From Bacteroidaceae bacterium (GTDB taxonomy: Bacteria; Bacteroidota; Bacteroidia; Bacteroidales; Bacteroidaceae): 64,000 bases of DNA. Below the pieces are notes generated by a model that did no database searches, had not been told where the DNA came from, and worked only from the letters and a program-made list of their open reading frames with translations. The DNA lies in the NCBI GenBank assembly GCA_017469525.1, contig JAFUGG010000020.1, positions 1 to 64,000 of the forward strand, written 5' to 3'. A program made the position numbers and the translations under genes. This document shows positions 49,515 to 57,637 of this stretch, in pieces. Position 1 is the stretch's first letter, and each line of letters begins with the position of its first letter.

Positions 49515-50455
49515 AGCATTTATCCCCCCCATTAAAGGGGGAGTCAAAGGGAGTCCGCATCGTCTTCATGGGCACGCCCGACTTTGCCGTGCAGAGTCTC
49601 AGCCGCCTTCTGGAGGAAGGCATGAACGTGGTGGGCGTTGTCACGATGCCCGACAAAGCCATCGGACGGCATCACGACGTGTTGCAGAGCAGTCCGGTCA
49701 AGAAGTTTGCTGAGGAGAAAGGCATTCCCGTGCTGCAACCCGAGAAGCTGCGCGACGAGACGTTCCTCGATGAACTCCGTGCCTTGAAGCCAGACTTGCA
49801 GATAGTTGTTGCCTTCCGTATGTTGCCGCAGGTCGTCTGGGCCTTGCCTCCGCTTGGCACCTTCAATCTCCATGCCGCCTTGCTGCCGCAGTATAGAGGT
49901 GCTGCGCCCATCAACTGGGCCATCATCAACGGCGACCGTGAGACGGGCATCACGACGTTCTTCCTCGACGAACAAATCGACACGGGCCGCATCATCCTGC
50001 AAGAGCGCATCCCTATCGCCGAAGATGATTGTGCCGAGGACGTCCACGACCGCCTCATGATGCAGGGAGCCGAGCTGGTGGTCAAGACGGTACGGCTCAT
50101 CGAGAGCGGCGAGGCAAAAGCCATCGACCAAAGCCAGTTCATGACGGACGAGCCGTTGCGACCTGCTCCGAAGATTTTCAAGGACACCTGCCAAATCCAT
50201 TGGAAGAGCCATACGCTCGAGAGCGCCTACAACTTCATCCGAGGCCTAAGCCCCTACCCTGCCGCATGGACGCCTGTCATTGCCAACGGCAAGGAGACGG
50301 AGATGAAGGTCTTCCGTGCCTCCAAGGGTTCGGGACCTTTGCAAGTAGAGCTTCCGGGCGGTGTCCTCTCCCTCGACGAAGTGCAGCTGGCAGGTAAGAA
50401 ACGTATGCCGGTAGCCGACTTGCTGAACGGAACAAAACTTTCCATCATTTATTAA
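49505..50455 (+). CDS. fmt: Methionyl-tRNA formyltransferase
   Basis: 316 aa. RIVFMGTPDFAV (start of the fold), ALLPQYRGAAPINWAIINGD with the active-site Asn/His region, ETGITTFFLDEQIDTGRIIL, and a C-terminal OB-like domain (RGLSPYPAAWTPVI). Formylates Met-tRNAi. The start is GTG at 49505: no other start codon precedes RIVF in frame. The first ~20 residues (MKNEHLSPPLKGESKG) are made by a heptamer repeat followed by a palindromic element and should be a flexible tail. Confidence 0.95.
   Translation: MKNEHLSPPLKGESKGVRIVFMGTPDFAVQSLSRLLEEGMNVVGVVTMPDKAIGRHHDVLQSSPVKKFAEEKGIPVLQPEKLRDETFLDELRALKPDLQIVVAFRMLPQVVWALPPLGTFNLHAALLPQYRGAAPINWAIINGDRETGITTFFLDEQIDTGRIILQERIPIAEDDCAEDVHDRLMMQGAELVVKTVRLIESGEAKAIDQSQFMTDEPLRPAPKIFKDTCQIHWKSHTLESAYNFIRGLSPYPAAWTPVIANGKETEMKVFRASKGSGPLQVELPGGVLSLDEVQLAGKKRMPVADLLNGTKLSIIY
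49523..49555. repeat. Palindromic element in the fmt N-terminus
   Basis: CCCCC-ATTAAA-GGGGG (49526-49541) with the tail AGTCAAAGGGAGTC. Read in frame as LSPPLKGESKGV; the same SPxLKGE peptide appears in the IleRS insert. Confidence 0.75.
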
Positions 50456-50465
50456 TAATCATGTT

Positions 50466-52694
50466 ATGAAGAACAAGATAACCTTTTTCCTGTTTGCTTC
50501 TGCATTTGCATCGCTTTTGCAAGCGCAGACACCCGTTTATCTCGACCCTTCGAAGGACATTGAGGCACGCGTGGAAGACGCCCTCAGCCGCATGACCTTG
50601 GCCGAGAAAATCGACGTCATCCACGCGCAGAGCAAGTTCTCGAGTGCCGGTGTGAAGCGACTCGGCCTGCCTGACTTCTGGACCGACGACGGTCCTCATG
50701 GCGTCCGACCCGATGTGCTGTGGGACGAATGGGAACAGGCCGGACAGACCAACGACTCGTGCGTTGCCTTTCCTGCCCTTACGTGCCTTGCCGCATCGTG
50801 GAATCCCGACTGTGCCCGCGCCTATGGTCATGCTTTGGGCGAAGAGGCTCTCTATCGTGGCAAAGGCATGATACTCGGCCCCGGCGTGAACATCTACCGC
50901 ACGCCACTCGGAGGCCGCAACTTTGAATACATGGGCGAAGACCCCTACCTCACCTCGCGCATCGTGGTGCCATACGTCCAGGGCTTGCAGAGCTGCGGCG
51001 TGGCAAGCTGCGTGAAGCATTACTGCCTGAACAACGACGAGCAGTATCGCCATCAGGTGAACGTCATCATCAGCGACCGAGCACTCCACGAGATCTATCT
51101 CCCCGGCTTCGAAGCTGCCGTGAAGGAGGGCAAGGCGTGGGGCATCATGGGTGCCTACAACCTCTACAAGGACGAGCATAACTGCCACAACCAGTATACG
51201 CTGAACAAGATATTGAAGCACGACTGGGGCTTCGACGGCGTGGTGGTGAGCGACTGGGGCGGTGCGCACAACATGGACCAGGCTGTCAAGAACGGGCTCG
51301 ACATGGAGTTCGGCACCTGGACGGACGGCTTGACGATGGGCGCAACGAATGCCTACGACATGTACTACCTGTCGAAGGGCTACCAGAAGGCTATCCTCGA
51401 AGGCAAGTACACCACGAAGGAGCTCGACGAGAAGGTGCGCCGCGTGCTGCGACTCTTCTTCCGCACCACGATGAACAAGCAGAAACCTTACGGCTTCCTG
51501 TGTAGCGAGAGCCATTACGAGGTGGCGCAGCAGGTGGCAGCCGAGGGCATCGTGCTCTTGCAGAACGAAGGAAACGTCCTGCCCATCAAGCCGGAAGGGA
51601 AGAAGATACTCGTTGTGGGCGAGAATGCCATCAAGATGATGACCGTGGGCGGCGGCTCCAGTTCGCTCAAGGCACAGCACGAAATCAGTCCGCTGCAAGG
51701 ATTGCAGATGCGCCTCAAGGGGAAAGCTGCCGTGGAGTTTGCCCGTGGCTATGTGGGCGACGTGAGTGGCGACTACAACGGCGTGACGACGGGACAGAAC
51801 CTCAAGGACGACCGCGCTCCCGAAGTGCTGCTTGCCGAGGCTGTGGAGATGGCTAAGGCGGCAGACTACGTCGTCATCTTCGGCGGACTCAACAAGAGTG
51901 GCCACCAGGATTGCGAGGGAACGGACCGCAAGACGATGGCTCTGCCCTACAATCAGGACAAGCTCATCGAGGCGATAGCTGCTGTCAACAAGCAGACCAT
52001 ATACGTCAACATCAGCGGCAACGCCGTTTGCATGCCCTGGCGCAAGCAGGTGCCCGCCATCGTGCAAGGTTGGTTCCTGGGCAGCGAGGCAGGCATCGGA
52101 CTGGCCGACGTGCTGCTTGGCAACACCAATCCAAGCGGCCACCTGCCCTTCACATGGTACGAAGACCTCAATCAGGTCGGCGCTCACAGCTTCGGCGAAG
52201 CAGCCTTCCCGGGCATCTGGCGAGAGGGAAAGAAGATTATCGACGAGGAATACAAGGAAGGAATCTACGTCGGTTATCGCTGGATGGACAAGCAAAAGCT
52301 GAAGCCCGCCTTCGCTTTCGGCCACGGGCTAAGCTATACGAGCTTCAAGGTGAGCGGCCTGAAGGCTGCCAGCAAAGAGACTGCGGACGGCAACATGACG
52401 TTCACCGTCGATGTGACAAACACCGGTAGCGTGGAAGGCAGCGACGTCGTCCAGCTCTACATCACTGACCAGAAGTGCAGCGTGGACCGCCCGGCCAAGG
52501 AACTGAAGGCTTTCCAGAAGGTCAGCCTCAAGCCAGGCGAGACAAAGACCGTCACGCTCCGCACCGACCGCCGTGCCCTCTCCTTCTGGGACGAGCAGGC
52601 CGGCGACTGGAAGGCCGAGCCGGGCGACTTCATCGCATGGGCTGGCGATAGCAGCGACCGCCTTCCCTGCAAAGTCAAGTTCGTGCTTAAGTGA
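50466..52694 (+). CDS. bglX: GH3 beta-glucosidase, secreted
   Basis: 742 aa. Signal peptide MKNKITFFLFASAFASLLQA. N-terminal (a/b)8 domain: RMTLAEKIDVIHAQSKF, DDGPHGVRP, GVASCVKHYCLNNDE, and nucleophile Asp in GVVVSDWGGAHNM. Second domain with GGGSSSLKAQHEISPLQGL, then C-terminal fibronectin-III-like domain (FTVDVTNTGSVEGSDVVQLY). Cleaves terminal beta-glucosides in the periplasm. 10 nt after fmt. A hairpin and a possible duplicated C-terminal fragment follow. Antisense ORFs are shadows. Confidence 0.94.
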   Translation: MKNKITFFLFASAFASLLQAQTPVYLDPSKDIEARVEDALSRMTLAEKIDVIHAQSKFSSAGVKRLGLPDFWTDDGPHGVRPDVLWDEWEQAGQTNDSCVAFPALTCLAASWNPDCARAYGHALGEEALYRGKGMILGPGVNIYRTPLGGRNFEYMGEDPYLTSRIVVPYVQGLQSCGVASCVKHYCLNNDEQYRHQVNVIISDRALHEIYLPGFEAAVKEGKAWGIMGAYNLYKDEHNCHNQYTLNKILKHDWGFDGVVVSDWGGAHNMDQAVKNGLDMEFGTWTDGLTMGATNAYDMYYLSKGYQKAILEGKYTTKELDEKVRRVLRLFFRTTMNKQKPYGFLCSESHYEVAQQVAAEGIVLLQNEGNVLPIKPEGKKILVVGENAIKMMTVGGGSSSLKAQHEISPLQGLQMRLKGKAAVEFARGYVGDVSGDYNGVTTGQNLKDDRAPEVLLAEAVEMAKAADYVVIFGGLNKSGHQDCEGTDRKTMALPYNQDKLIEAIAAVNKQTIYVNISGNAVCMPWRKQVPAIVQGWFLGSEAGIGLADVLLGNTNPSGHLPFTWYEDLNQVGAHSFGEAAFPGIWREGKKIIDEEYKEGIYVGYRWMDKQKLKPAFAFGHGLSYTSFKVSGLKAASKETADGNMTFTVDVTNTGSVEGSDVVQLYITDQKCSVDRPAKELKAFQKVSLKPGETKTVTLRTDRRALSFWDEQAGDWKAEPGDFIAWAGDSSDRLPCKVKFVLK

Positions 52695-52710
52695 GCGTAG
52701 AGCACAGGAC

Positions 52711-52782
52711 ATGAAAGCCATTCATGTCTTTGCTCTGCCGAACGCAAACGAACTCGACGAAGTCAAGTTCACGCTGAAATAG
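52711..52782 (+). other. 23-codon fragment resembling a GH3 C-terminus
   Basis: Between the bglX stop and its terminator lies MKAIHVFALPNANELDEVKF ending TLK. Its last residues (EVKFTLK) resemble the BglX end (KVKFVLK). It could be a vestige of a second GH3 gene or C-terminal duplication, or chance. Confidence 0.3.
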
Positions 52783-52802
52783 AAGCTGCAAGGCTTTATG
52801 AG

Positions 52803-52836
52803 AAGAAAGCTCTGGAGATGTGCCAGGGCTTTCTTT
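52803..52836 (+). terminator. Terminator after bglX
   Basis: GAAAGCTCTGG (52805-52815) pairs with CCAGGGCTTTC (52823-52833; one G-T wobble), followed by TTT. Confidence 0.65.
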
Positions 52837-53084
52837 GTATAAAGGCTTAGTAGAAGAAGGCTTTCTTAGAAGATATTCCCCTCTATAAAGCCATAACTCC
52901 AACCCTCTTCAATTCCCCCTAAATCCCCCTTTTATTCCCCCTTGAAGGTCCCCTTCTCTTCTCCCTTCCCGTATATATATACACCGCACCCCCCGATTTT
53001 TTAACCCCGAGGCTGAATATTTAAGAAAGTTTAACAGTTTGGGAGAGACAGCGACACAGCCCGGACATGCCAGGGGAAAGTGCT

Positions 53085-53216
53085 GCACGGGAATTGCAAC
53101 ACTGTAGGAATGCAGACATAACGTGTTGAAATAAAAATGCAACACGCTTGAAAAGGGCATTGCAACGTGTTGCAAAAACAGAAGCGACACGCCAACTCAA
53201 TCGGGTTGACGTGTCG
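53085..53216. repeat. 22-bp-periodic array, six units of alternating ACACG / ACGTG
   Basis: At the same place in successive 22-bp units the core alternates: AACACTG, AACGTGTTG, AACACGCTTG, AACGTGTTG, GACACGCCA, GACGTGTCG. The TTG that ends units falls at 53128, 53150 and 53172. The last two units form a hairpin (AGCGACACG with CGTGTCGCT). Lies between convergent bglX and the M16 gene. Confidence 0.75.
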
Positions 53217-53254
53217 CTTATGCCGTTTACAGATTTCCGAAGGAGAGGACGCCC

Positions 53255-56167
53255 TTAGTATCCGAAGACCTCCTCGAGCGAGATGCGGCGGATGGGAGCA
53301 ATCTGGCCGAGGGCAGCAAGGTCGAGTTCCTTCTCGTTGCCGAGGATGAGGTAGCGGCCGCTCTTCTTTGCCATCCGGCTTTGTTCGAAGCTGGCGACGT
53401 CCTGAAGCGTGAGTCCCTGCAGGTCCTCGTATATCTTCTTGTTCACGTCGAAGTCAAAGCCCTGTCGCTTGGCAGCAAGATAGGCCATGACGACGCTGAA
53501 CTTCGTGGTGCGCTGACTGGCTATCTTCTTCAGCATGGCGTCCTTCGCAATCTGGAAGGCAGCCTCGCTCTGCGGCAGCTGGTCGATGATCTCGCAGAAC
53601 TGGGCAATGCAGTCCATCATCTTGTCGTTCTGCGTGATGATGTGCGTGAAGAAGCTCTCCGGCTCGCCCTTCTTTGCAGGCGTCAGATAGAAGGCATTCG
53701 CGTTGTAGGCCAAGCCACGCGCCTCGCGCAGCTCCTGGAAGACGATGCCATTCATGCCGCCCCCGAAATACTCGTTGAAGAGCTCAATGGTGGCGTGCTC
53801 GTCGAGGTTCGTCTGCCGTCCCTCGTTGTAGTACATGCGCATGTAGATGTTCTTGGCATCGTAGGGTGCAATGAGGATTTCCGGCTCTGTAGCCTGCTGG
53901 TATTCATAGGGCTTGCCCTCGGGGACAGGCAGGAGAGCCTCGGCCGTGGGATGCAGGTCCGTGACGTATCCGTCCAGTTCCTTCTGCGAGAGAGGCCCGT
54001 AGTAGAGCACCTGATGCTCGTAGCCCGAGATATTCTTCAGGAGGCCGAGCAGTTCCTCGGGATTAGCCTCGGCAAGCTGCTGCGCCGTCATATTGTCGCG
54101 ATAGGCGTTGTGCTCGCCGAACATGCCGTACTGGCAGAGCATGGAATAGCATGTCCGCTGGTCGGTCTTCTGGTCCTGGCGATTTTTCAGGATGAGTCCC
54201 ACCATCTGCTCATAGGCCGTCTGGTCGGCCTTGGCACCCCGTAGCAGGTTCTCCAGCAGGGAGAGAGCCGCCGGCATGTTCTCGCTCAGACCGGAGAGAC
54301 CGATGGTGATGGCATCACTACCGACGCTGACGGCATAGTTGCAAGCCAGCTTGTAGAACTGCTGTTTGACTTGCGCAGCCGAAAGAGAGTCGGTGCCCAG
54401 GTAGTCGATGTAGCTTGCAGCGATGTCGTAGCGGTTGTCGTCCTCCTGTCCGAACTCATAGCGGAACTGGAGGTCGAAGAGGTCGTTCTCGGTGTTACGC
54501 TTGTAGATGACGGGCAGACCCTTTTGCGTATTGAAGAAGGAAAGGTCCTTCTGGAAGTCGAGGAACAACGGCTCGATGGGTTCGACCTCAGTCTGCTGAA
54601 TGTCCTTGACGAACTGGCTGACCAGGTCGCGGTTCGTCGGGATGGGCGTGATGGCAGGCTTGTCGATTTTCTTCTGCGTGGTGTCCTCGCCCTGGCGCTT
54701 ATAGACAGCCACGTAACCCTGTCCGAAGAAGCGTCCGGCGAACTCCACCAGCTCCTGCTTCGTTATCTTGGCAAGGCGCTCCATGCGGCCCACCTGCTGC
54801 TGCCACGGCGTGCCAGTGATGAAGGCCTCCATCATCTCGCTGACACGGGCGCGGTTGTAGTCGAGGCTACGCAGTTCGCTGAGTTTGGCATTGTTTAGGG
54901 CAGAGACGAGCAAGTCGTCGTCAAAATCACCACGCTTCAGCTTCTCAATCTCGCCAAGCATGAGCTCCTTCACCTCATCGAGCGACTGCCCCTCCTTCGG
55001 CATGCCGGCCAGCAGGAAGATGCCGTGGTCCATCATGCCTTCAACCTCCGACTCGGCTGCCATGACCTTCATCTCCTGGTTCAGGTCGAGGTCGAGCAGG
55101 CCGGCCTTACCGTTCGAGAGAATGGCATCGATGAGCTGCAACGTGTCGTTCTGCAGGGAAGAAGCCTTCTCGGCTCGCCATCCCAGCCAGATGCTCTCAG
55201 CCTCCAGGCCGAGCACCGTCGTGTCAACAGGCGCTGCCAAAGGCTCGAGCTCGGGGAAGGAAGGCTGAGTCACGTCCTCGCCAGGCTTCCACTCGCCAAA
55301 GTACTTCGTGAGTATCGACATCACTTTATCAGGGTCAAAGTCGCCCGCCATGCAGATAGCCACATTATTCGGCACGTACCACTTGGCAAAGTAATTCTTG
55401 ATGTTCGTGATGGAAGGGTTCTTCAGGTGCTGCTGCGTGCCGATGGTCGTCTGCGTGCCATAGGGATGGCCCGGGAAAAGCTTTGCCAGCAAAGCCTCGT
55501 ACTGCTTGTTGCCATCGCTCGAGAGACCGATGTTGTACTCCTCGTAGACAGCCTCCAGCTCGGTGTGGAAGCCGCGGATGACCATGTTTTGGAAGCGGTC
55601 GGCCTGTATCTTGGCCCAGTTCTCCACCTCGTTCGAGGGGATATCCTCCACGTAGCAAGTCACGTCGTTCGACGTAAAGGCGTTCGAGCCCTCGCTGCCA
55701 ATGGCTGCCATCAGCTTGTCATACTCGTTGGGAATGAAGTACCTGGCTGCCAGCTGGGAAACGCTGTCTATCTCATGGTACTTCTGACGCCTTGTGGCCT
55801 CGTCCGTAACGGTCCGGTACTCCTCGTAGCGCTGCTCAATCTCGTCCAGCAACGGCCTTTCGGCCTCAGGGTCAGTGGTGCCGAAATGGGTCGTACCCTT
55901 GAACATGAGATGCTCCAAGTAGTGAGCCAGGCCAGTCGTCTCGGCAGGATCGTTCTTCGAACCCGTCCTGACGGCAATGTACGTCTGTATGCGCGGCTCG
56001 GCACGGTTGACGGAAAGATAGACCTTAAGCCCGTTGTCGAGCGTATAGATGCGCGTCTGCATGGGATCACCCTTGACGCTCTCATAGTCATGGCTGCCGG
56101 AGCAGGACATGAAACATGCTGCACAGACAAAGCTGACAGCAAGGAAAAACATTTGCTTGCGTGACAT
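53255..56167 (-). CDS. M16-family zinc peptidase, lipoprotein
   Basis: 970 aa, two tandem M16 halves. Lipobox FMSC (Cys ~22). The inverted zinc motif HYLEH occurs in ETTGLAHYLEHLMFKGTTHF (~82-86), with the downstream Glu in ELEAVYEEYNIGL. The second half lacks HxxEH, as usual. VEGMMDHGIFLLAGMPKEGQ and GGMNGIVFQELREARGLAYN are typical. Degrades peptides in the periplasm or at the outer membrane. Alone on the minus strand. The plus-strand ORFs over it are shadows. Confidence 0.94.
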   Translation of the reverse strand: MSRKQMFFLAVSFVCAACFMSCSGSHDYESVKGDPMQTRIYTLDNGLKVYLSVNRAEPRIQTYIAVRTGSKNDPAETTGLAHYLEHLMFKGTTHFGTTDPEAERPLLDEIEQRYEEYRTVTDEATRRQKYHEIDSVSQLAARYFIPNEYDKLMAAIGSEGSNAFTSNDVTCYVEDIPSNEVENWAKIQADRFQNMVIRGFHTELEAVYEEYNIGLSSDGNKQYEALLAKLFPGHPYGTQTTIGTQQHLKNPSITNIKNYFAKWYVPNNVAICMAGDFDPDKVMSILTKYFGEWKPGEDVTQPSFPELEPLAAPVDTTVLGLEAESIWLGWRAEKASSLQNDTLQLIDAILSNGKAGLLDLDLNQEMKVMAAESEVEGMMDHGIFLLAGMPKEGQSLDEVKELMLGEIEKLKRGDFDDDLLVSALNNAKLSELRSLDYNRARVSEMMEAFITGTPWQQQVGRMERLAKITKQELVEFAGRFFGQGYVAVYKRQGEDTTQKKIDKPAITPIPTNRDLVSQFVKDIQQTEVEPIEPLFLDFQKDLSFFNTQKGLPVIYKRNTENDLFDLQFRYEFGQEDDNRYDIAASYIDYLGTDSLSAAQVKQQFYKLACNYAVSVGSDAITIGLSGLSENMPAALSLLENLLRGAKADQTAYEQMVGLILKNRQDQKTDQRTCYSMLCQYGMFGEHNAYRDNMTAQQLAEANPEELLGLLKNISGYEHQVLYYGPLSQKELDGYVTDLHPTAEALLPVPEGKPYEYQQATEPEILIAPYDAKNIYMRMYYNEGRQTNLDEHATIELFNEYFGGGMNGIVFQELREARGLAYNANAFYLTPAKKGEPESFFTHIITQNDKMMDCIAQFCEIIDQLPQSEAAFQIAKDAMLKKIASQRTTKFSVVMAYLAAKRQGFDFDVNKKIYEDLQGLTLQDVASFEQSRMAKKSGRYLILGNEKELDLAALGQIAPIRRISLEEVFGY

Positions 56168-56258
56168 TATTATATTTTATTTAGTGGTTAATCGTTCCGC
56201 AAAATTAGACATTATTTCACGAAACACAAAACATTCGCACAAAAAACATCACCAATCC

Positions 56259-56290
56259 TTTGCCGAAAGCGAAAATAATACTAAATTTGC
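56259..56290 (+). promoter_or_regulatory. Promoter of the GH18-like/CotH operon
   Basis: TTTG (56259-56262), 19 nt, TAAATTTGC (56282-56290); ATG at 56317. Exact consensus spacing. The interval also holds the divergent M16 start. Confidence 0.78.
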
Positions 56291-56316
56291 GGTACATATA
56301 TATATACTTTGGCACA

Positions 56317-57633
56317 ATGAAAAAGCTCATTCTACTCTTCTTTTGCACAGTTCTGGCACTTGCCGACACATTTGCACAACGTGAAGTCTCCGGCATCTAC
56401 GCCGGCGGACACATCCGTCGCGGCCGTCCAGACACCATCACAAAGCTTCGCAATTCCGGCTTCACCTATCTCATCCTCTTCAACGTCAACGTGGAGGCCG
56501 ACGGCACACTCACCACAGACGGCGAGACCATCTGCAAGGACGGCGTCTACATCTTCAACCAGACACAGCCACACTACCAGGAAGACATCGCCAACCTGAA
56601 GGCCGAGCACAGCAGCATCAAGCGCATCGAAATATGCATCGGCGGCTGGGGCAACAGCTCCTATAGCAACATACGGAACCTCGTCAACTCACAGGGCACC
56701 ACAAGCACTTCCATCCTCTACCGCAACTTCAAGGCCCTCAAAGAGGCCGTGCCTGAGATTGATGCCGTAAACAACGACGATGAACATGGCTACGACGCAG
56801 AATCCGCCGCCAAGTTCCACATCATGATGTATCGGCTTGGCTACAAGACCTCCATCGCCCCCTACACCAACATGAGCTACTGGACATCGCTCGTCAGCAA
56901 GATACGCGCCACGACTCCCAGAGCCGTTGACCGCGCCATGATACAATGCTACGACGGCGGCGCAGGCAACCTCAACAACGTGGGCAGCTGGAACTTCACA
57001 GGCGTCACAGAACGTCACCCGGGCCTGCTCGACTACTCGAACGACTGGAGCGTGGAGCGAAACCTGGCCCAGTTCCAAGCATGGAAAGACCAGGGCGTCG
57101 CCACAGGCGGCTTCGTATGGCTCTTCAACGACGGCTACGACGAGACTTGGGACATGAACGGCTGGGCGTCGGGACTGAACCGCATCTTCGAAGCCGTCAC
57201 CGTACCAGAGGACAAAGTGGCTGTGAAATGCTACAGTGAGACAAACTACAAAGGCTACTGCGTAGCCCTACCAGAGGGAACATACCACGTGGGAGACCTT
57301 GCCGTCTATGGCATCAAAGCCAACGACATCGCATCCATCGAGATAGTCAACGATATCTATCAGGCCAGGCTCTACACCTCAACCAATTGCACTGGCACGA
57401 ATTCACGCAGAACGAAATCAGCCAAAGCGCTGGCCACAGCATTCAAAGACAAAATCTGCTCTATCGTGGTAGAAGAAAATCCTAATTCCACTGGCATATC
57501 CTCTGTCGAAGAAGACGGAGACGAGACCATCTGCAAGCAAGGCTCGACTATAGTAAACCTTGCCGGCCAACGCCTCAACAAGATGCAACGAGGCATCAAC
57601 ATCGTGGATGGCAAAAAGATAATAGTAAACTAA
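56317..57633 (+). CDS. Secreted GH18-like protein with a beta/gamma-crystallin domain
   Basis: 438 aa from the ATG at 56317 (signal peptide MKKLILLFFCTVLALADTFA). The N-terminal barrel shows GH18 marks: RIEICIGGWGNSSYSN (SxGG motif), IDAVNNDDEHGYD aligned to DGxDxDxE with the last Asp and catalytic-type Glu kept but one Asp as Asn, and AMIQCYDGGAG (QxYD motif). Residues ~305-390 form a beta/gamma-crystallin unit (VAVKCYSETNYKGYCVALPE). The end GQRLNKMQRGINIVDGKK is the C-terminal motif shared with the LRR and CotH proteins. Likely binds or cleaves GlcNAc-containing glycans. 4-nt gap to the CotH gene. Confidence 0.82.
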   Translation: MKKLILLFFCTVLALADTFAQREVSGIYAGGHIRRGRPDTITKLRNSGFTYLILFNVNVEADGTLTTDGETICKDGVYIFNQTQPHYQEDIANLKAEHSSIKRIEICIGGWGNSSYSNIRNLVNSQGTTSTSILYRNFKALKEAVPEIDAVNNDDEHGYDAESAAKFHIMMYRLGYKTSIAPYTNMSYWTSLVSKIRATTPRAVDRAMIQCYDGGAGNLNNVGSWNFTGVTERHPGLLDYSNDWSVERNLAQFQAWKDQGVATGGFVWLFNDGYDETWDMNGWASGLNRIFEAVTVPEDKVAVKCYSETNYKGYCVALPEGTYHVGDLAVYGIKANDIASIEIVNDIYQARLYTSTNCTGTNSRRTKSAKALATAFKDKICSIVVEENPNSTGISSVEEDGDETICKQGSTIVNLAGQRLNKMQRGINIVDGKKIIVN

Positions 57634-57637
57634 TATC

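Noticed and set aside
50445..52325. 626-codon minus-strand ORF
   Set aside because: Antisense to the GH3 gene; His/Val/Leu-rich shadow composition and no recognisable domain.
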